Positions 1 to 8,811 of a DNA stretch of 64,000 nucleotides are shown in pieces (position 1 is the stretch's first letter; each line of letters starts with the position of its first letter). The stretch covers positions 38,549-102,548 of the forward strand of contig DASXJE010000188.1 in the NCBI GenBank assembly GCA_036497565.1, written 5' to 3'. This DNA is from Mycobacteriales bacterium. Lineage in GTDB: Bacteria; Actinomycetota; Actinomycetes; Mycobacteriales; QHCD01. Under the pieces are notes generated by a model, which was given only the letters and a program-made list of their open reading frames with translations, was not told where the DNA came from and searched no databases. Both the position numbers and the translations under genes were made by a program.

Positions 1-57
1 CGATAGGCACATGCGATAGGCACCACATTCCACCCGACGATGAGAAGGCGACACGGC

Positions 58-501
58 GTGCGCACGTACAGCCCCAAGCCCGGCGAGGTTACCCGCCAGT
101 GGCACGTGATCGATGCGACGGACGTCGTTCTCGGCCGGCTCGCGAGCCAGGCGGCGATCCTGCTCCGCGGCAAGCACAAGCCCCAGTTCGCCCCGCACGT
201 GGACACCGGCGACTTCGTGGTGGTCATCAACGCCGGCAAGGTCGCCCTCACCGGGACCAAGCGCGACACCAAGCTGGTCCACCGGCACTCCGGCTACCCT
301 GGTGGCCTGACCTCCCGCACCATCGGCGACGAGCTCGACCGCCGGCCGGAGCGGGTCGTCGAGCGGGCAGTGAAGGGCATGCTGCCGCACAACTCGCTCG
401 GCCGGAAGATGGGCGGCAAGCTCAAGGTCTACGCCGGCCCGGACCATCCGCATCAGGCCCAGCAGCCGGTGCCCTACGAGATCCATCAGGTTGCCCAGTG
501 A
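58..501 (+). CDS. rplM: 50S ribosomal protein L13
   Basis: Ribosomal protein L13, an early-assembling 23S rRNA-binding protein of the 50S subunit. The product is 147 residues, the usual family length. It opens [19 protein letters not shown] after the initiator, the normal actinobacterial L13 N-terminus, and carries the GMLPHN motif at about residues 107-112. I prefer GTG 58 to ATG 40: an AGAAGG ribosome-binding site lies at 43-48, and the five extra codons from ATG 40 would add an atypical tail. rpsI starts ten bases after the stop, the standard L13-S9 operon. Promoter and any upstream leader lie at or before the window edge. Confidence 0.97.
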   Translation: MRTYSPKPGEVTRQWHVIDATDVVLGRLASQAAILLRGKHKPQFAPHVDTGDFVVVINAGKVALTGTKRDTKLVHRHSGYPGGLTSRTIGDELDRRPERVVERAVKGMLPHNSLGRKMGGKLKVYAGPDHPHQAQQPVPYEIHQVAQ

Positions 502-511
502 GGGTTGCCCA

Positions 512-1069
512 GTGACCGGAGAGCCAGTGACGGAAGAGACAGTGAGCCCCGACAGCGCGCCGACCCCGGACGCCGCACCCGCCGAGACGACCCAGACACT
601 GGGCGCCGCGGTGGCCGCTCCGGAGAGCGAGGCGCCCGCCACGGCGACCGCCGTCCGGGAGCGCCCGGTGGGCCGCGCCGACGGCACCATCCCGCAGACG
701 GTCGGCCGGCGTAAGCAGGCCATCGTCCGGGTGCGGCTGCTTCCGGGCAGCGGCAAGTTCACGCTCAACGGCAAGAGCCTCGAGGGTTACTTCCCGAACA
801 AGGTTCACCAGCAGATCGTCCGCGAGCCGCTGGTCACCCTGGAGAAGACCGAGCTCTACGACGTGATCGCCACGCTGCACGGCGGCGGTGTCACCGGTCA
901 GGCCGGTGCGTTGCGCCTCGCCGTTGCGCGGGCCCTCATCGACGTCGACCCTGACGACCGTCCCGCCCTGAAGGCCGCCGGGTTCCTCACCCGCGACCCG
1001 CGGGTGAAGGAGCGCAAGAAGTACGGCCTGAAGAAGGCCCGCAAGGCCCCGCAGTACTCCAAGCGGTAG
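512..1069 (+). CDS. rpsI: 30S ribosomal protein S9
   Basis: Ribosomal protein S9, whose C-terminal tail reaches the P-site tRNA. The conserved domain starts at about residue 64 ([14 protein letters not shown]) and ends in the canonical SKR. Ahead of it is a roughly 60-residue Ala/Pro/Glu-rich extension of low complexity, which is common in actinobacterial S9 and makes the product 185 residues instead of about 130. Start choice is uncertain: GTG 512 has GAGGG seven bases upstream, overlapping the rplM stop, while GTG 527 has GGAG five bases upstream. The gene is co-transcribed with rplM. Confidence 0.95.
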   Translation: MTGEPVTEETVSPDSAPTPDAAPAETTQTLGAAVAAPESEAPATATAVRERPVGRADGTIPQTVGRRKQAIVRVRLLPGSGKFTLNGKSLEGYFPNKVHQQIVREPLVTLEKTELYDVIATLHGGGVTGQAGALRLAVARALIDVDPDDRPALKAAGFLTRDPRVKERKKYGLKKARKAPQYSKR

Positions 1070-1164
1070 GCGGTGCCTGCGGTGCGCGCCGCGGTCTGAC
1101 GATGACGGGGATGCCGCCGGGGTCACCCGGGCTTCTCCACACGTGGCATGGGAGGGCTCAGCCG

Positions 1165-2496
1165 ATGGGTCGGCTCTTCGGCACCGACGGCGTCCGTGGC
1201 CTCGCCGGCCGGGACCTCACCCCAGAACTGACCCTCGCGGTCGCCGCGGCGGCCGCGCAGGTTCTGCCGGAGCCGGGGATCGACGGCCCGCCGCTCGCGG
1301 TGGTGGGCCGGGACCCGAGGGCGAGCGGGGAGATGCTCGAGGCCGCGGTCGTGGCCGGGCTCGCCAGCGCCGGCGTGCAGGTGTTGCGGGCCGGGGTGAT
1401 CCCGACCCCGGCGATCGCCTTCCTGACCGCGGAGCTCGACGCCGACTTCGGCGTCGTCCTCTCCGCCAGCCACAATCCGATGCCTGACAACGGCATCAAG
1501 CTCTTCGGCCGGGGCGGCCGCAAGCTGCCCGACCAGGTCGAGGACGCCGTCGAGGCGCGCGCGGCACACCTCGAGGAGCGCCCGGTCGGCGCCGCGATCG
1601 GGCGGGTCCGCGATCTGCCCGATGCCACCCCGCGCTACGTCGAGCACCTGCTCACCACCGTGACCAAGGACCTCGCCGGGCTCCACGTCGTCGTGGACTG
1701 CGCGAACGGCGCGGCCTCGACCGCCGCGCCCGAGGTCTACCGGCGGGCCGGCGCGCGGGTCACCACGATCCATGCCGAGCCGGACGGGCTCAACATCAAC
1801 GACGGCTGCGGCTCGACCCACCTCGAGCCGGTCATCGACACGGTGCGCAGCTCCGGCGCCGACATCGGCGTCGCCCACGACGGTGACGCCGACCGCTGCC
1901 TCGCGGTGACGGCCGACGGCGAGTTGGTAGACGGCGACGCGATGCTGGCGATCTGTGCCTCGGCGCTGCACGAGAAGGGCGGTCTGCGCGAGGACACCGT
2001 GGTCGCCACCGTCATGAGCAACCTGGGTTTCCATCACGCGATGCGCGACGCCGGGATCTCGGTGATCACCACGCCGGTCGGCGACCGTTACGTGCTCGAG
2101 GCCCTCGTCGAGCGGGGTCTGTCGCTCGGTGGCGAGCAGAGCGGGCACCTGGTCTTTCCCGACCTGGCGAGCACCGGCGACGGGATCCTCACCGCGCTGC
2201 AGCTGCTCGCCCGGATGGCCGATACCGGCCGCTCGCTGGCCGACCTCGCCAGCATGCTGACCCGGTTGCCGCAGGTGTTGATCAACGTCAAGGTCACCGA
2301 CCGGACGAGGGTGGCCGGTGCCCCGGAGGTCGGGGCCGCCCTGGCCGACGCCGAGCTCCGGCTCGGTGACGACGGCCGGGTCCTGATCCGGCCGTCAGGC
2401 ACCGAACAGCTGGTCCGAGTGATGGTCGAGGCACCGACGCACGAAGAGGCGCAGGTGGTCGCTGAGAGCCTCGCCGCCGTCGTCGCCACCTGCTGA
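1165..2496 (+). CDS. glmM: Phosphoglucosamine mutase
   Basis: Converts glucosamine-6-phosphate to glucosamine-1-phosphate in the cytoplasm, the second step toward UDP-GlcNAc for peptidoglycan. The 443-residue product starts [12 protein letters not shown], as the family does. It shows the catalytic phosphoserine loop SASHNP (Ser102), the metal-binding loop DGDADR at about 239-244, the sugar-binding GGEQSGH and the C-terminal phosphate-binding RPSGTE near 410. ATG 1165 follows a GGGAGGG site at 1150-1156. The neighbouring glmS supplies its substrate, with a palindromic repeat between the two genes. Confidence 0.97.
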   Translation: MGRLFGTDGVRGLAGRDLTPELTLAVAAAAAQVLPEPGIDGPPLAVVGRDPRASGEMLEAAVVAGLASAGVQVLRAGVIPTPAIAFLTAELDADFGVVLSASHNPMPDNGIKLFGRGGRKLPDQVEDAVEARAAHLEERPVGAAIGRVRDLPDATPRYVEHLLTTVTKDLAGLHVVVDCANGAASTAAPEVYRRAGARVTTIHAEPDGLNINDGCGSTHLEPVIDTVRSSGADIGVAHDGDADRCLAVTADGELVDGDAMLAICASALHEKGGLREDTVVATVMSNLGFHHAMRDAGISVITTPVGDRYVLEALVERGLSLGGEQSGHLVFPDLASTGDGILTALQLLARMADTGRSLADLASMLTRLPQVLINVKVTDRTRVAGAPEVGAALADAELRLGDDGRVLIRPSGTEQLVRVMVEAPTHEEAQVVAESLAAVVATC

Positions 2497-2511
2497 CCGC
2501 CCGGGGGTCGA

Positions 2512-2539
2512 CCAAAACGCACGACTAGTGCGTTTGTCC
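2512..2539. repeat. Palindromic intergenic repeat, copy 1 (glmM-glmS)
   Basis: Inverted repeat with arms AAACGCAC (2515-2522) and GTGCGTTT (2528-2535) around a 5-base centre containing ACTA. It is a diverged member of the family clustered at 4453-4693 and lies 34 bases before the glmS start. The downstream flank GTCC also resembles those copies. It may be a transcription-factor site, an RNA hairpin or a REP-like element; the sequence alone does not decide. Confidence 0.7.
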
Positions 2540-2560
2540 GGAGGAGCGGCCGGCGGCCGT

Positions 2561-2566
2561 TACGCT
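2561..2566 (+). promoter_or_regulatory. Candidate -10 box for leaderless glmS mRNA
   Basis: TACGCT ends six bases before the glmS GTG codon at 2573, so a transcript starting about seven bases after the box would begin at or next to the start codon. No Shine-Dalgarno sequence lies at normal spacing and no convincing -35 box is seen. The same geometry recurs before alr, tsaB, guaA, purN and trpS. Confidence 0.5.
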
Positions 2567-2572
2567 CATCTC

Positions 2573-4417
2573 GTGTGCGGAATCGTGGGGTACGTCGGCG
2601 ACGGGCCGGCTCTCGCAGCCGTGATGGACGGGCTGCGGCGCCTGGAGTACCGCGGCTACGACTCGGCCGGTATTGCGATGGTCGAGCCCACCGGGGTGCT
2701 CTGCACCGAGCGCCGGGCCGGACCGCTGCGCAACCTCGAGAAGCACCTGGTCGACTCCGAGATCACGGCGCACACCGGCATGGGCCACACCCGCTGGGCC
2801 ACGCACGGCGCGCCGACCGACGCCAATGCCCACCCGCACCTCGACTGCACCGGTGCGGTCGCGGTCGTGCACAACGGCATCATCGAGAACTTCGCGCCGC
2901 TGCGTACCGAACTCGAGGACCGCGGGCACGAGTTGCGCAGCGACACCGACACCGAGGTCGTCGCGCACCTGCTCGAAGAGGTGCTGCCCGACGCCGAGTC
3001 GCTGGCCGACGCCGTACGCACGGTCATCCGCCGGTTGAACGGCGCCTTCACCCTGGTCGTGGTCCACCGCGACTTCCCCGGCCAGGTCATCGGGGCGCGC
3101 CGCAACTCCCCGCTCGTGGTCGGCGTCGGCGACGGCGAGATGTTCCTCGCCAGCGACGTGGCGGCGTTCATCGCCCACACCCGCGAGGCCGTGGAGCTCG
3201 GCCAGGACCAGGTGGTCGAGCTGCACGCCGACGGCTGCGTCGTCACCGACTTCGACGGCGAGCCGGCCGAGGGCCGGCACTTCCACGTCGACTGGGACAT
3301 CGCGGCCGCGGAGAAGGGCGGCCACGACTACTTCATGCTCAAGGAGATCCAGGAGCAGCCGGCGGCCATCGCCGACACCCTGCGCGGCCGGTTGCTCGAC
3401 GGGCGCATCGTCCTCGACGAGGAACGCCTCGACGACCAGGATCTGCGTGACGTCGACAAGGTGTTCGTGGTCGCCTGCGGGTCGGCGTACCACTCCGGGC
3501 TGCTGGCGAAGTATGCGATCGAGCACTGGACCCGGCTGCCGGTCGAGGTCGAGATCGCCTCGGAGTTCCGCTACCGCGACCCGGTGCTCGATCGGGACAC
3601 GCTGGTGCTCGCGATCTCCCAGAGCGGCGAGACCGCCGACACCCTGGAGGCGGTGCGGCATGCGCGCGCACAAAAGGCGCGCGTGCTCTCGATCTGCAAC
3701 ACCAACGGCTCGCAGATCCCGCGGGAGTCCGACGCGGTGCTCTACACCCGGGCCGGCCCGGAGGTCGGCGTCGCCGCGACCAAGACCTTCCTCACCCAGG
3801 TGGCCGCCTCCTGCCTCGTCGGGCTGGCCCTCGCGCAGGTGCAGGGCAAGAAGTACGGCGACGAGGTCGCCCGCGAGTACGAGGCTCTGGTCGCGATGTC
3901 CGAGCAGGTGGCGCGGTCGCTGGCGACGGTCGAGCCGGTACGCCGGCTGGCGCGTGAACTCGCCGACTCCCAGGCGGTGCTCTTCCTCGGCCGACACGTC
4001 GGCTACCCCGTGGCGATGGAGGGCGCGCTCAAGCTCAAGGAACTGGCCTACATGCATGCCGAGGGATTCCCGGCCGGTGAGCTCAAGCACGGTCCGATCG
4101 CGTTGATCGAGCCCGGGCTGCCGGTGGTGGTCGTCGTCCCGTCGCCGCGCGGGCGCGCCGTACTGCACGACAAACTGCTGTCGAACATCCAGGAGATCCG
4201 GGCCCGCGGTGCCCGCACCATCGTGATCGCCGAGGAGGGCGACGAGTCGGTCCGGCCATACGCGCACCATCTGATCGAGGTGCCGACCGCGCCGACGCTC
4301 TTCGCCCCGTTGGTGACGACGGTGCCGCTGCAGGTCTTCGCGGCCGAGCTGGCGCAGGCCCGCGGGTTCGACGTCGACAAGCCCCGTAACCTGGCGAAGT
4401 CGGTCACCGTCGAGTGA
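2573..4417 (+). CDS. glmS: Glutamine-fructose-6-phosphate transaminase (isomerizing)
   Basis: Makes glucosamine-6-phosphate from fructose-6-phosphate and glutamine, the committed step of amino-sugar synthesis. The 614-residue product begins V/M-CGIVGYVG; this GTG is chosen because the N-terminal glutaminase needs Cys as the residue exposed after Met removal. The Ntn-type glutaminase domain covers about residues 2-230, followed by two SIS isomerase domains (about 290-430 and 460-600). The C-terminus ends AKSVTVE, the conserved tail that closes the sugar site. No glmS ribozyme or upstream SD is visible. Palindromic repeats flank the gene on both sides. Confidence 0.97.
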   Translation: MCGIVGYVGDGPALAAVMDGLRRLEYRGYDSAGIAMVEPTGVLCTERRAGPLRNLEKHLVDSEITAHTGMGHTRWATHGAPTDANAHPHLDCTGAVAVVHNGIIENFAPLRTELEDRGHELRSDTDTEVVAHLLEEVLPDAESLADAVRTVIRRLNGAFTLVVVHRDFPGQVIGARRNSPLVVGVGDGEMFLASDVAAFIAHTREAVELGQDQVVELHADGCVVTDFDGEPAEGRHFHVDWDIAAAEKGGHDYFMLKEIQEQPAAIADTLRGRLLDGRIVLDEERLDDQDLRDVDKVFVVACGSAYHSGLLAKYAIEHWTRLPVEVEIASEFRYRDPVLDRDTLVLAISQSGETADTLEAVRHARAQKARVLSICNTNGSQIPRESDAVLYTRAGPEVGVAATKTFLTQVAASCLVGLALAQVQGKKYGDEVAREYEALVAMSEQVARSLATVEPVRRLARELADSQAVLFLGRHVGYPVAMEGALKLKELAYMHAEGFPAGELKHGPIALIEPGLPVVVVVPSPRGRAVLHDKLLSNIQEIRARGARTIVIAEEGDESVRPYAHHLIEVPTAPTLFAPLVTTVPLQVFAAELAQARGFDVDKPRNLAKSVTVE

Positions 4418-4452
4418 TCGCTGGTGGCCGATCCCGTGGACATAGCCGTGGA

Positions 4453-4693
4453 CAAAACCCACTACTAGTGGGTTGTGTACGCCCCGCACGGCGTGTCGTG
4501 GACCAAAACCCACTAGTAGTGGGTTTTGTCCAGCCCGGTCAGCTTGGTCGCCCCCGTCAGCCCGGTCGCCCCGGTCAGCCCGGTCGCCTTGACCAAAACG
4601 CACTCGGAGTGCGTTTTGGGGGTCGCGCACGGCGTGTCGCAGACCAAAACGCACTAGGAGTGCGTTTTGGGGAGCTGCGAGTGCGTTTTGGGG
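4453..4693. repeat. Cluster of palindromic repeats between glmS and acpS
   Basis: Four near-perfect palindromes and one half copy occupy this gap. Copy 2 has arms AACCCACTA at 4456-4464 and TAGTGGGTT at 4466-4474. Copy 3 has 12-bp arms at 4504-4515 and 4517-4528 (CAAAACCCACTA type). Copy 4 has 13-bp arms at 4593-4605 and 4607-4619 (CCAAAACGCACTC type). Copy 5 has 12-bp arms at 4644-4655 and 4659-4670. A half copy, GAGTGCGTTTTGGGG, runs from 4679 up to the acpS ribosome-binding region. CCC/GGG in copies 2-3 becomes CGC/GCG in copies 4-5, a compensated change in both arms. A 14-bp direct repeat, CGCACGGCGTGTCG, precedes copies 3 and 5 (4485-4498, 4626-4639), showing duplication of a larger unit. 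Short CAGCCCGGTCGCC-type direct repeats fill 4531-4588. Confidence 0.9.
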
Positions 4694-4703
4694 GGTGGGC
4701 GCG

Positions 4704-5081
4704 ATGATCGTCGGTGTCGGGATCGACGTCGTCCCGGTCCAGCGCTTCGCGGAGTCGCTGTCCCGCACGCCCGGCCTCGTCGACCGGCTGTTCACCGCCG
4801 CCGAACAGATCACCGGCTCCGGCGAGCCGCGTACGCCGGAGTCGCTGGCCGCGCGGTTCGCGGCGAAGGAGGCGCTGGCCAAGGCGCTCGGCGCCCCGGC
4901 CGACCTGCACTGGGCCGACGCCGAGGTCACCGTGACCGACGCCGGTCAACCGCGGATCGAGGTCACCGGTACCGTCGCGGCCCGGGCGGACGCGCTCGGC
5001 GTCGACGCCTGGCACGTGTCGCTCTCGCACGACGGCGGCATCGCCAGCGCCGTGGTGATCGCGGAGTCCTCGGGACGTTAG
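4704..5081 (+). CDS. acpS: Holo-[acyl-carrier-protein] synthase
   Basis: Transfers the 4'-phosphopantetheine group from CoA to a serine of acyl carrier protein. The 125-residue product is full length for the family and starts [15 protein letters not shown], which contains the metal-binding Asp of the GIDVV motif. The second signature, [12 protein letters not shown], is at about residues 51-62, and a SLSHDGG motif is near the C-terminus. ATG 4704 is chosen over GTG 4695 because homologues begin MIVGVG. The G-rich stretch upstream is the end of the last palindromic half-repeat, so that repeat supplies the ribosome-binding region. nnrDE follows 14 bases later. Confidence 0.95.
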   Translation: MIVGVGIDVVPVQRFAESLSRTPGLVDRLFTAAEQITGSGEPRTPESLAARFAAKEALAKALGAPADLHWADAEVTVTDAGQPRIEVTGTVAARADALGVDAWHVSLSHDGGIASAVVIAESSGR

Positions 5082-5095
5082 CGGGAGGTACGTCG

Positions 5096-6529
5096 ATGCG
5101 CGGTGTATGGCCGGTCGCGGCGGTGCGGGCCGCCGAAGAGGCCCTGATGGCACAGCTGCCCGACGGTGTTCTGATGCAGCGCGCGGCGGCCGGACTGGCG
5201 ACGCACTGCGCGGCCGCCCTCGACCGCGTCTACGGCGCCCGCGTGGTGCTGCTGGTCGGCGCCGGCAACAACGGCGGCGACGCGCTCTACGCCGGTGCCC
5301 GGCTGGCGGCGCGCGGCGCCCGGGTCGACGCCCTGCTGCTCGCTCCCGACCGGGCCCACGCCGGCGGGCTCGCAGCGCTGCGGGCGGCCGGCGGTCGGGC
5401 CGTCCCCGCCCGACCGGAGGCGGTCGCCGGGGCCGACCTCGTCGTCGACGGCATCCTCGGCATCGGCGGCAAGGGCGGGCTGCGCCCGGACGCCGCGGCG
5501 CTCGCCCAGGCCGGCGCCGACAGCGGGGCGACGCTCGTCGCGGTCGACCTGCCGAGCGGGGTGGACGCCGACACCGGCGCCGTCGCGGGCGCCGCCTTCG
5601 ACGCCGACCTCACCGTGACCTTCGGGGTGCGCAAGCCCGGCCTGATCGTGGGCGAGGGGGCCCGCCACGCAGGTGAGGTGGCCCTGGTCGACATCGGCCT
5701 CCTGCCGTACCTGCCGGCCCCGGACACCCGGGTCCTCGAGGACGCCGACGTACGCCAGCTGCTGCCGGTGCCGGGGCCGGGCGACGACAAGTACACCCGC
5801 GGTGTCGCCGGGATCGTCGCCGGCTCACCGACCTACGGCGGAGCCGCCGTGATGTGCGTCGGCGCTGCGTTGCACACCGGGGCGGGGATGGTCCGTTACG
5901 CCGGCCACGCCGCCGACGCCGTCCGCGCCCGGTGGCCCGAGGCCGTGGTCACCGACGGCCGGCCCACCCAGGCCGGCCGGGTGCAGGCCTGGGTGGTCGG
6001 GCCTGGACTCGGGGTCGACGACGATGCCCGCGCGCTCCTGCGGGAGGTGCTGCACTCCGACGTGCCGGTCCTGGTCGACGCCGATGGCATCACCCTGCTC
6101 GCCGCCGAGCCGGACCTCGTACGCCGTCGCACAGCGCCCACCGTGCTGACCCCGCACGACCGGGAGTTCGCCCGGGTGGCCGGCGACGTCGGCACCGACC
6201 GGATCGGCGCGGCGAAGCGGGCGGCCGCGGACCTGGGCGTGACCATGCTGCTCAAGGGCAACGCGACGGTGGTCGCCGCGCCGGACGGCCACGCCTACGT
6301 CAACCCGACCGGGACGCCGTGGCTGGCCAGCGCCGGCACCGGTGACGTGCTCTCCGGCTGCATCGGAGCGCTGCTCGCCGCCGGGCTCCCCGCCCCCGAG
6401 GCGGCCGCCTCCGGGGCCTACCTGCACGGCCTGGCCGGTGCACTCGCCGCCGACGGCGCGCCCACTACGGCCGTCGGCGTCCTCACCGCACTGCCGGCCG
6501 CCAGGCGGCGGCTGCCCGGTCGAAGCTGA
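5096..6529 (+). CDS. nnrD: Bifunctional NAD(P)HX epimerase / ADP-dependent NAD(P)HX dehydratase
   Basis: Repairs hydrated NADH and NADPH: the N-terminal YjeF domain (about 1-215) epimerizes R- to S-NAD(P)HX and the C-terminal kinase-like domain (about 230-470) dehydrates the S form using ADP. The 477-residue product shows VLLVGAGNNGGD in the epimerase half, and PHDREFARV and AGTGDVLSG (substrate and nucleotide loop) in the dehydratase half. ATG 5096 has GGGAGG at 5083-5088. The two-domain fusion (E. coli NnrD type) is complete, and the gene sits between acpS and alr as in other actinomycetes. Confidence 0.93.
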   Translation: MRGVWPVAAVRAAEEALMAQLPDGVLMQRAAAGLATHCAAALDRVYGARVVLLVGAGNNGGDALYAGARLAARGARVDALLLAPDRAHAGGLAALRAAGGRAVPARPEAVAGADLVVDGILGIGGKGGLRPDAAALAQAGADSGATLVAVDLPSGVDADTGAVAGAAFDADLTVTFGVRKPGLIVGEGARHAGEVALVDIGLLPYLPAPDTRVLEDADVRQLLPVPGPGDDKYTRGVAGIVAGSPTYGGAAVMCVGAALHTGAGMVRYAGHAADAVRARWPEAVVTDGRPTQAGRVQAWVVGPGLGVDDDARALLREVLHSDVPVLVDADGITLLAAEPDLVRRRTAPTVLTPHDREFARVAGDVGTDRIGAAKRAAADLGVTMLLKGNATVVAAPDGHAYVNPTGTPWLASAGTGDVLSGCIGALLAAGLPAPEAAASGAYLHGLAGALAADGAPTTAVGVLTALPAARRRLPGRS

Positions 6530-6535
6530 CACACT
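6530..6535 (+). promoter_or_regulatory. Candidate -10 box for leaderless alr mRNA
   Basis: CACACT is followed by six bases and then the alr GTG at 6542. The start has no ribosome-binding site. The geometry matches the other leaderless candidates in this window; the -35 region is not recognisable. Confidence 0.35.
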
Positions 6536-6541
6536 GCGACC

Positions 6542-7708
6542 GTGAGCCTGTCCACCGACGCCGAGGCGTCACCACCGGTCGGCTTCGGTGCCGCGCGCAG
6601 CGCCGCCGTTGTCGACCTGGCGGTGATCCGCGCCAACGTCGCCGGGCTGCTGGCCGCGACCCCCGCCGGGGTGATGGCGGTCGTGAAGGCCGACGGATAC
6701 GGACACGGCCTGCTGCCGTCCGCCCGGGCGGCGGTCGCCGGCGGCGCGAGCTGGCTGGCCGTGGCCTACGTCGCCGAGGCGCTGGCGCTGCGGGCCGGTG
6801 GCGTCGAGGCACCGGTGCTCGCGATGGTGGTCGCCCCCGGCGAGGACCTCGCCGCCCCGATCGCCCACGGGATCGACCTGTCGGTCGGTGCGGTGTGGCT
6901 GTTGGACGAGGTGGTCGCCGCGGCCCGCACCGCCGGACGGGCTGCCCGGGTGCACCTCGAGGCGGACACCGGGCTCTCCCGGGGCGGCGCCACCGCCGAG
7001 TCGTGGTCGGACCTGCTCGCCGCCGCCGCCCGCGCCGCGGCCGACGGAACGGTCGAGGTCATCGGCCTGTGGAGTCACTTCGCCTGCTCCGACGAGCCGC
7101 AGCACCCCGCCAACTCCACCCAGCTCGCGGCGTTCCACGAGGCGCTGGCCGTGGCCGACCGGCACGGCATCACGCCGCAGGTCCGGCACATGGCCAACTC
7201 CGCCGCGACCCTGACCAACCCCGCGGCCCACTTCGACCTCGTCCGCCCCGGCATCGCCGTCTACGGCGTCCCACCGGGCCCGGACGTCGACATGCGGGGA
7301 CTGGTGCCGGCGATGACGCTGACCGCCCAGGTCGCCCTGACCAAGCGGGTGCCGGCCGGCTCCGGCGTGTCCTACGGGCTGACCTACACCACGCCGCGCG
7401 ACACCCTGCTGGCTCTGGTGCCGCTCGGGTACGGCGACGGGGTGCCGCGGCATGCGTCGGGCGTCGCCGAGGCCTGGCTGGCCGGCCGCCGGCGGCGGAT
7501 CGCCGGGCGGGTGTGCATGGATCAGTTCGTCCTCGACGTCGGCGACGATCCGGTGCGGCCCGGCGATCCGGTGCTGCTCTTCGGGCCGGGCGATGCCGGC
7601 GAGCCGACCGCCGCGGACTGGGCGGCCGCGATCGGCACCATCGGCTACGAGATCGTCACCCGCGTCGGCGCCCGGGTGCCGCGTCGCTACGTCGGTGGGA
7701 CGCCATGA
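6542..7708 (+). CDS. alr: Alanine racemase
   Basis: PLP-dependent interconversion of L- and D-alanine for peptidoglycan. The 388-residue product has the PLP-lysine motif AVVKADGYGHG (Lys49) and the opposing catalytic tyrosine in SGVSYGLTY (about Tyr277). C-terminal motifs are GYGDGVPRH and GRVCMDQFVLDV. The GTG start lacks an SD and sits six bases after a -10-like CACACT. The stop overlaps the next gene's ATG (ATGA), so the downstream hydrolase, glycosylase and tsaE form one translationally coupled run with alr. Confidence 0.96.
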   Translation: MSLSTDAEASPPVGFGAARSAAVVDLAVIRANVAGLLAATPAGVMAVVKADGYGHGLLPSARAAVAGGASWLAVAYVAEALALRAGGVEAPVLAMVVAPGEDLAAPIAHGIDLSVGAVWLLDEVVAAARTAGRAARVHLEADTGLSRGGATAESWSDLLAAAARAAADGTVEVIGLWSHFACSDEPQHPANSTQLAAFHEALAVADRHGITPQVRHMANSAATLTNPAAHFDLVRPGIAVYGVPPGPDVDMRGLVPAMTLTAQVALTKRVPAGSGVSYGLTYTTPRDTLLALVPLGYGDGVPRHASGVAEAWLAGRRRRIAGRVCMDQFVLDVGDDPVRPGDPVLLFGPGDAGEPTAADWAAAIGTIGYEIVTRVGARVPRRYVGGTP

Positions 7709-8811
7709 AGCCACAGAAGGCGGGCTGGGTCGGCGGCGCGGTGGGTCTGCTGGCTGCCGGCGCTGCGGTCGGCCTGGCCGCGCAGCGCTACGCCATCGGC
7801 CGGCTCCGCTCCGGCGACGACCCGGCCGCCGACGAGCCCTACGGGCGGCTGCCGGCCGACCGGACCCGCGTCGTGGTGGCCGGCGACGGCGTACCCCTCT
7901 ACGTCGAGGAGGTCGGGCCCCTCGACGCGCCGTTGACCGTGGTCTTCGTGCACGGCTACACGCTGGAGATGGGCGCCTGGCACTACCAGCGCCGCGACCT
8001 CGCCGACCTGACCGATCCCCCGGTGCGGATGGTGTTCTACGACCAGCGCAGCCACGGCCGGTCCGGTCGGGGACCGGCGGCGGCGTCGACGATCGATCAA
8101 CTCGGCCGCGACCTCGCCCGCATCCTCGACGCGGTCGACGACGGCAGCCCGATCGTCCTGGTCGGGCACTCCATGGGCGGCATGGCGATCATGGCGCTGG
8201 CCGACCAGAAGCCGGACCGGTTCGGGACGAGCGTCGCCGGCGTCGCGCTGCTGTCCACCTCCTCCGGCGGGCTGCGTGAGCTCCGGCTCGGTCTCCCGGC
8301 CGCGCTGGCCTCGCTGCAGGGCCCCATCGTGCCCGTGCTGGCCCTGGGAATGCGCGCACGGCCGTCGATGGTCGAGCGCGGCCGACGGGCCGCCCGCGAC
8401 CTCGCCTGGCTGCTCACGCGGCACTACAGCTTCGGTACGGCGGACGTGAGCCCGGCTCTGGTCAGTTACGTCGAGCAGATGATCTCGGCCACGCCCGTCG
8501 ACGTGATCGGCGAGTTCCTGGTCGAGTTCATGTCCCACGACAAGCTGTCCGCGGTGTCGCAGCTGGCCGAGGTGGAGACCCTCGTGGTGGTCGGGGAGAA
8601 GGACATGCTCACCCCGGCCGAGCACAGCCGGGCGATCGCCGAGGCGGTGCCGCGCGCGGAGCTGCTGGTCGTCACCGGCGCGGGCCACCTGGCCCCGCTG
8701 GAGCGGCCCGAGGTCGTCAACGACGCGCTGCGCGACCTGATCCGCCGGTCGGCGGACGCGGCCGGGCGGCCGCGGCGCCGCCGGACCGAGCGGCGACGGC
8801 GGGAGGCGTGA
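7705..8811 (+). CDS. Alpha/beta-fold hydrolase, membrane-anchored or exported
   Basis: A 368-residue alpha/beta hydrolase of unknown substrate. The N-terminus has a positively charged start and a hydrophobic stretch at about residues 7-27 (GWVGGAVGLLAAGAAVGLAA), suggesting a signal anchor. The fold is shown by VVFVHGYTLEMGAWHYQ (oxyanion region), the nucleophile elbow GHSMGGM (Ser156), a late acid in LVVVGEKDMLTP and the catalytic His in TGAGHLAPLERP. The C-terminus is Arg-rich. Its place between alr and tsaE is common in actinomycetes. It overlaps both neighbours by four bases. Lipase/esterase is a reasonable guess, not a demonstrated activity. Confidence 0.88.
   Translation: MKPQKAGWVGGAVGLLAAGAAVGLAAQRYAIGRLRSGDDPAADEPYGRLPADRTRVVVAGDGVPLYVEEVGPLDAPLTVVFVHGYTLEMGAWHYQRRDLADLTDPPVRMVFYDQRSHGRSGRGPAAASTIDQLGRDLARILDAVDDGSPIVLVGHSMGGMAIMALADQKPDRFGTSVAGVALLSTSSGGLRELRLGLPAALASLQGPIVPVLALGMRARPSMVERGRRAARDLAWLLTRHYSFGTADVSPALVSYVEQMISATPVDVIGEFLVEFMSHDKLSAVSQLAEVETLVVVGEKDMLTPAEHSRAIAEAVPRAELLVVTGAGHLAPLERPEVVNDALRDLIRRSADAAGRPRRRRTERRRREA

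Noticed and set aside
4453..4693. CRISPR-like array between glmS and acpS
   Set aside because: The units are palindromes of unequal spacing (about 20-90 bases) with varied arms and no uniform spacers, and no cas genes are present.
2525..4930. Very long minus-strand reading frame opposite glmS, with repeated QNAL/VRFG peptides
   Set aside because: It is the antisense of glmS. In very high-GC DNA the opposite strand of a real gene often stays open, and the peptide repeats are only the translated palindromes.
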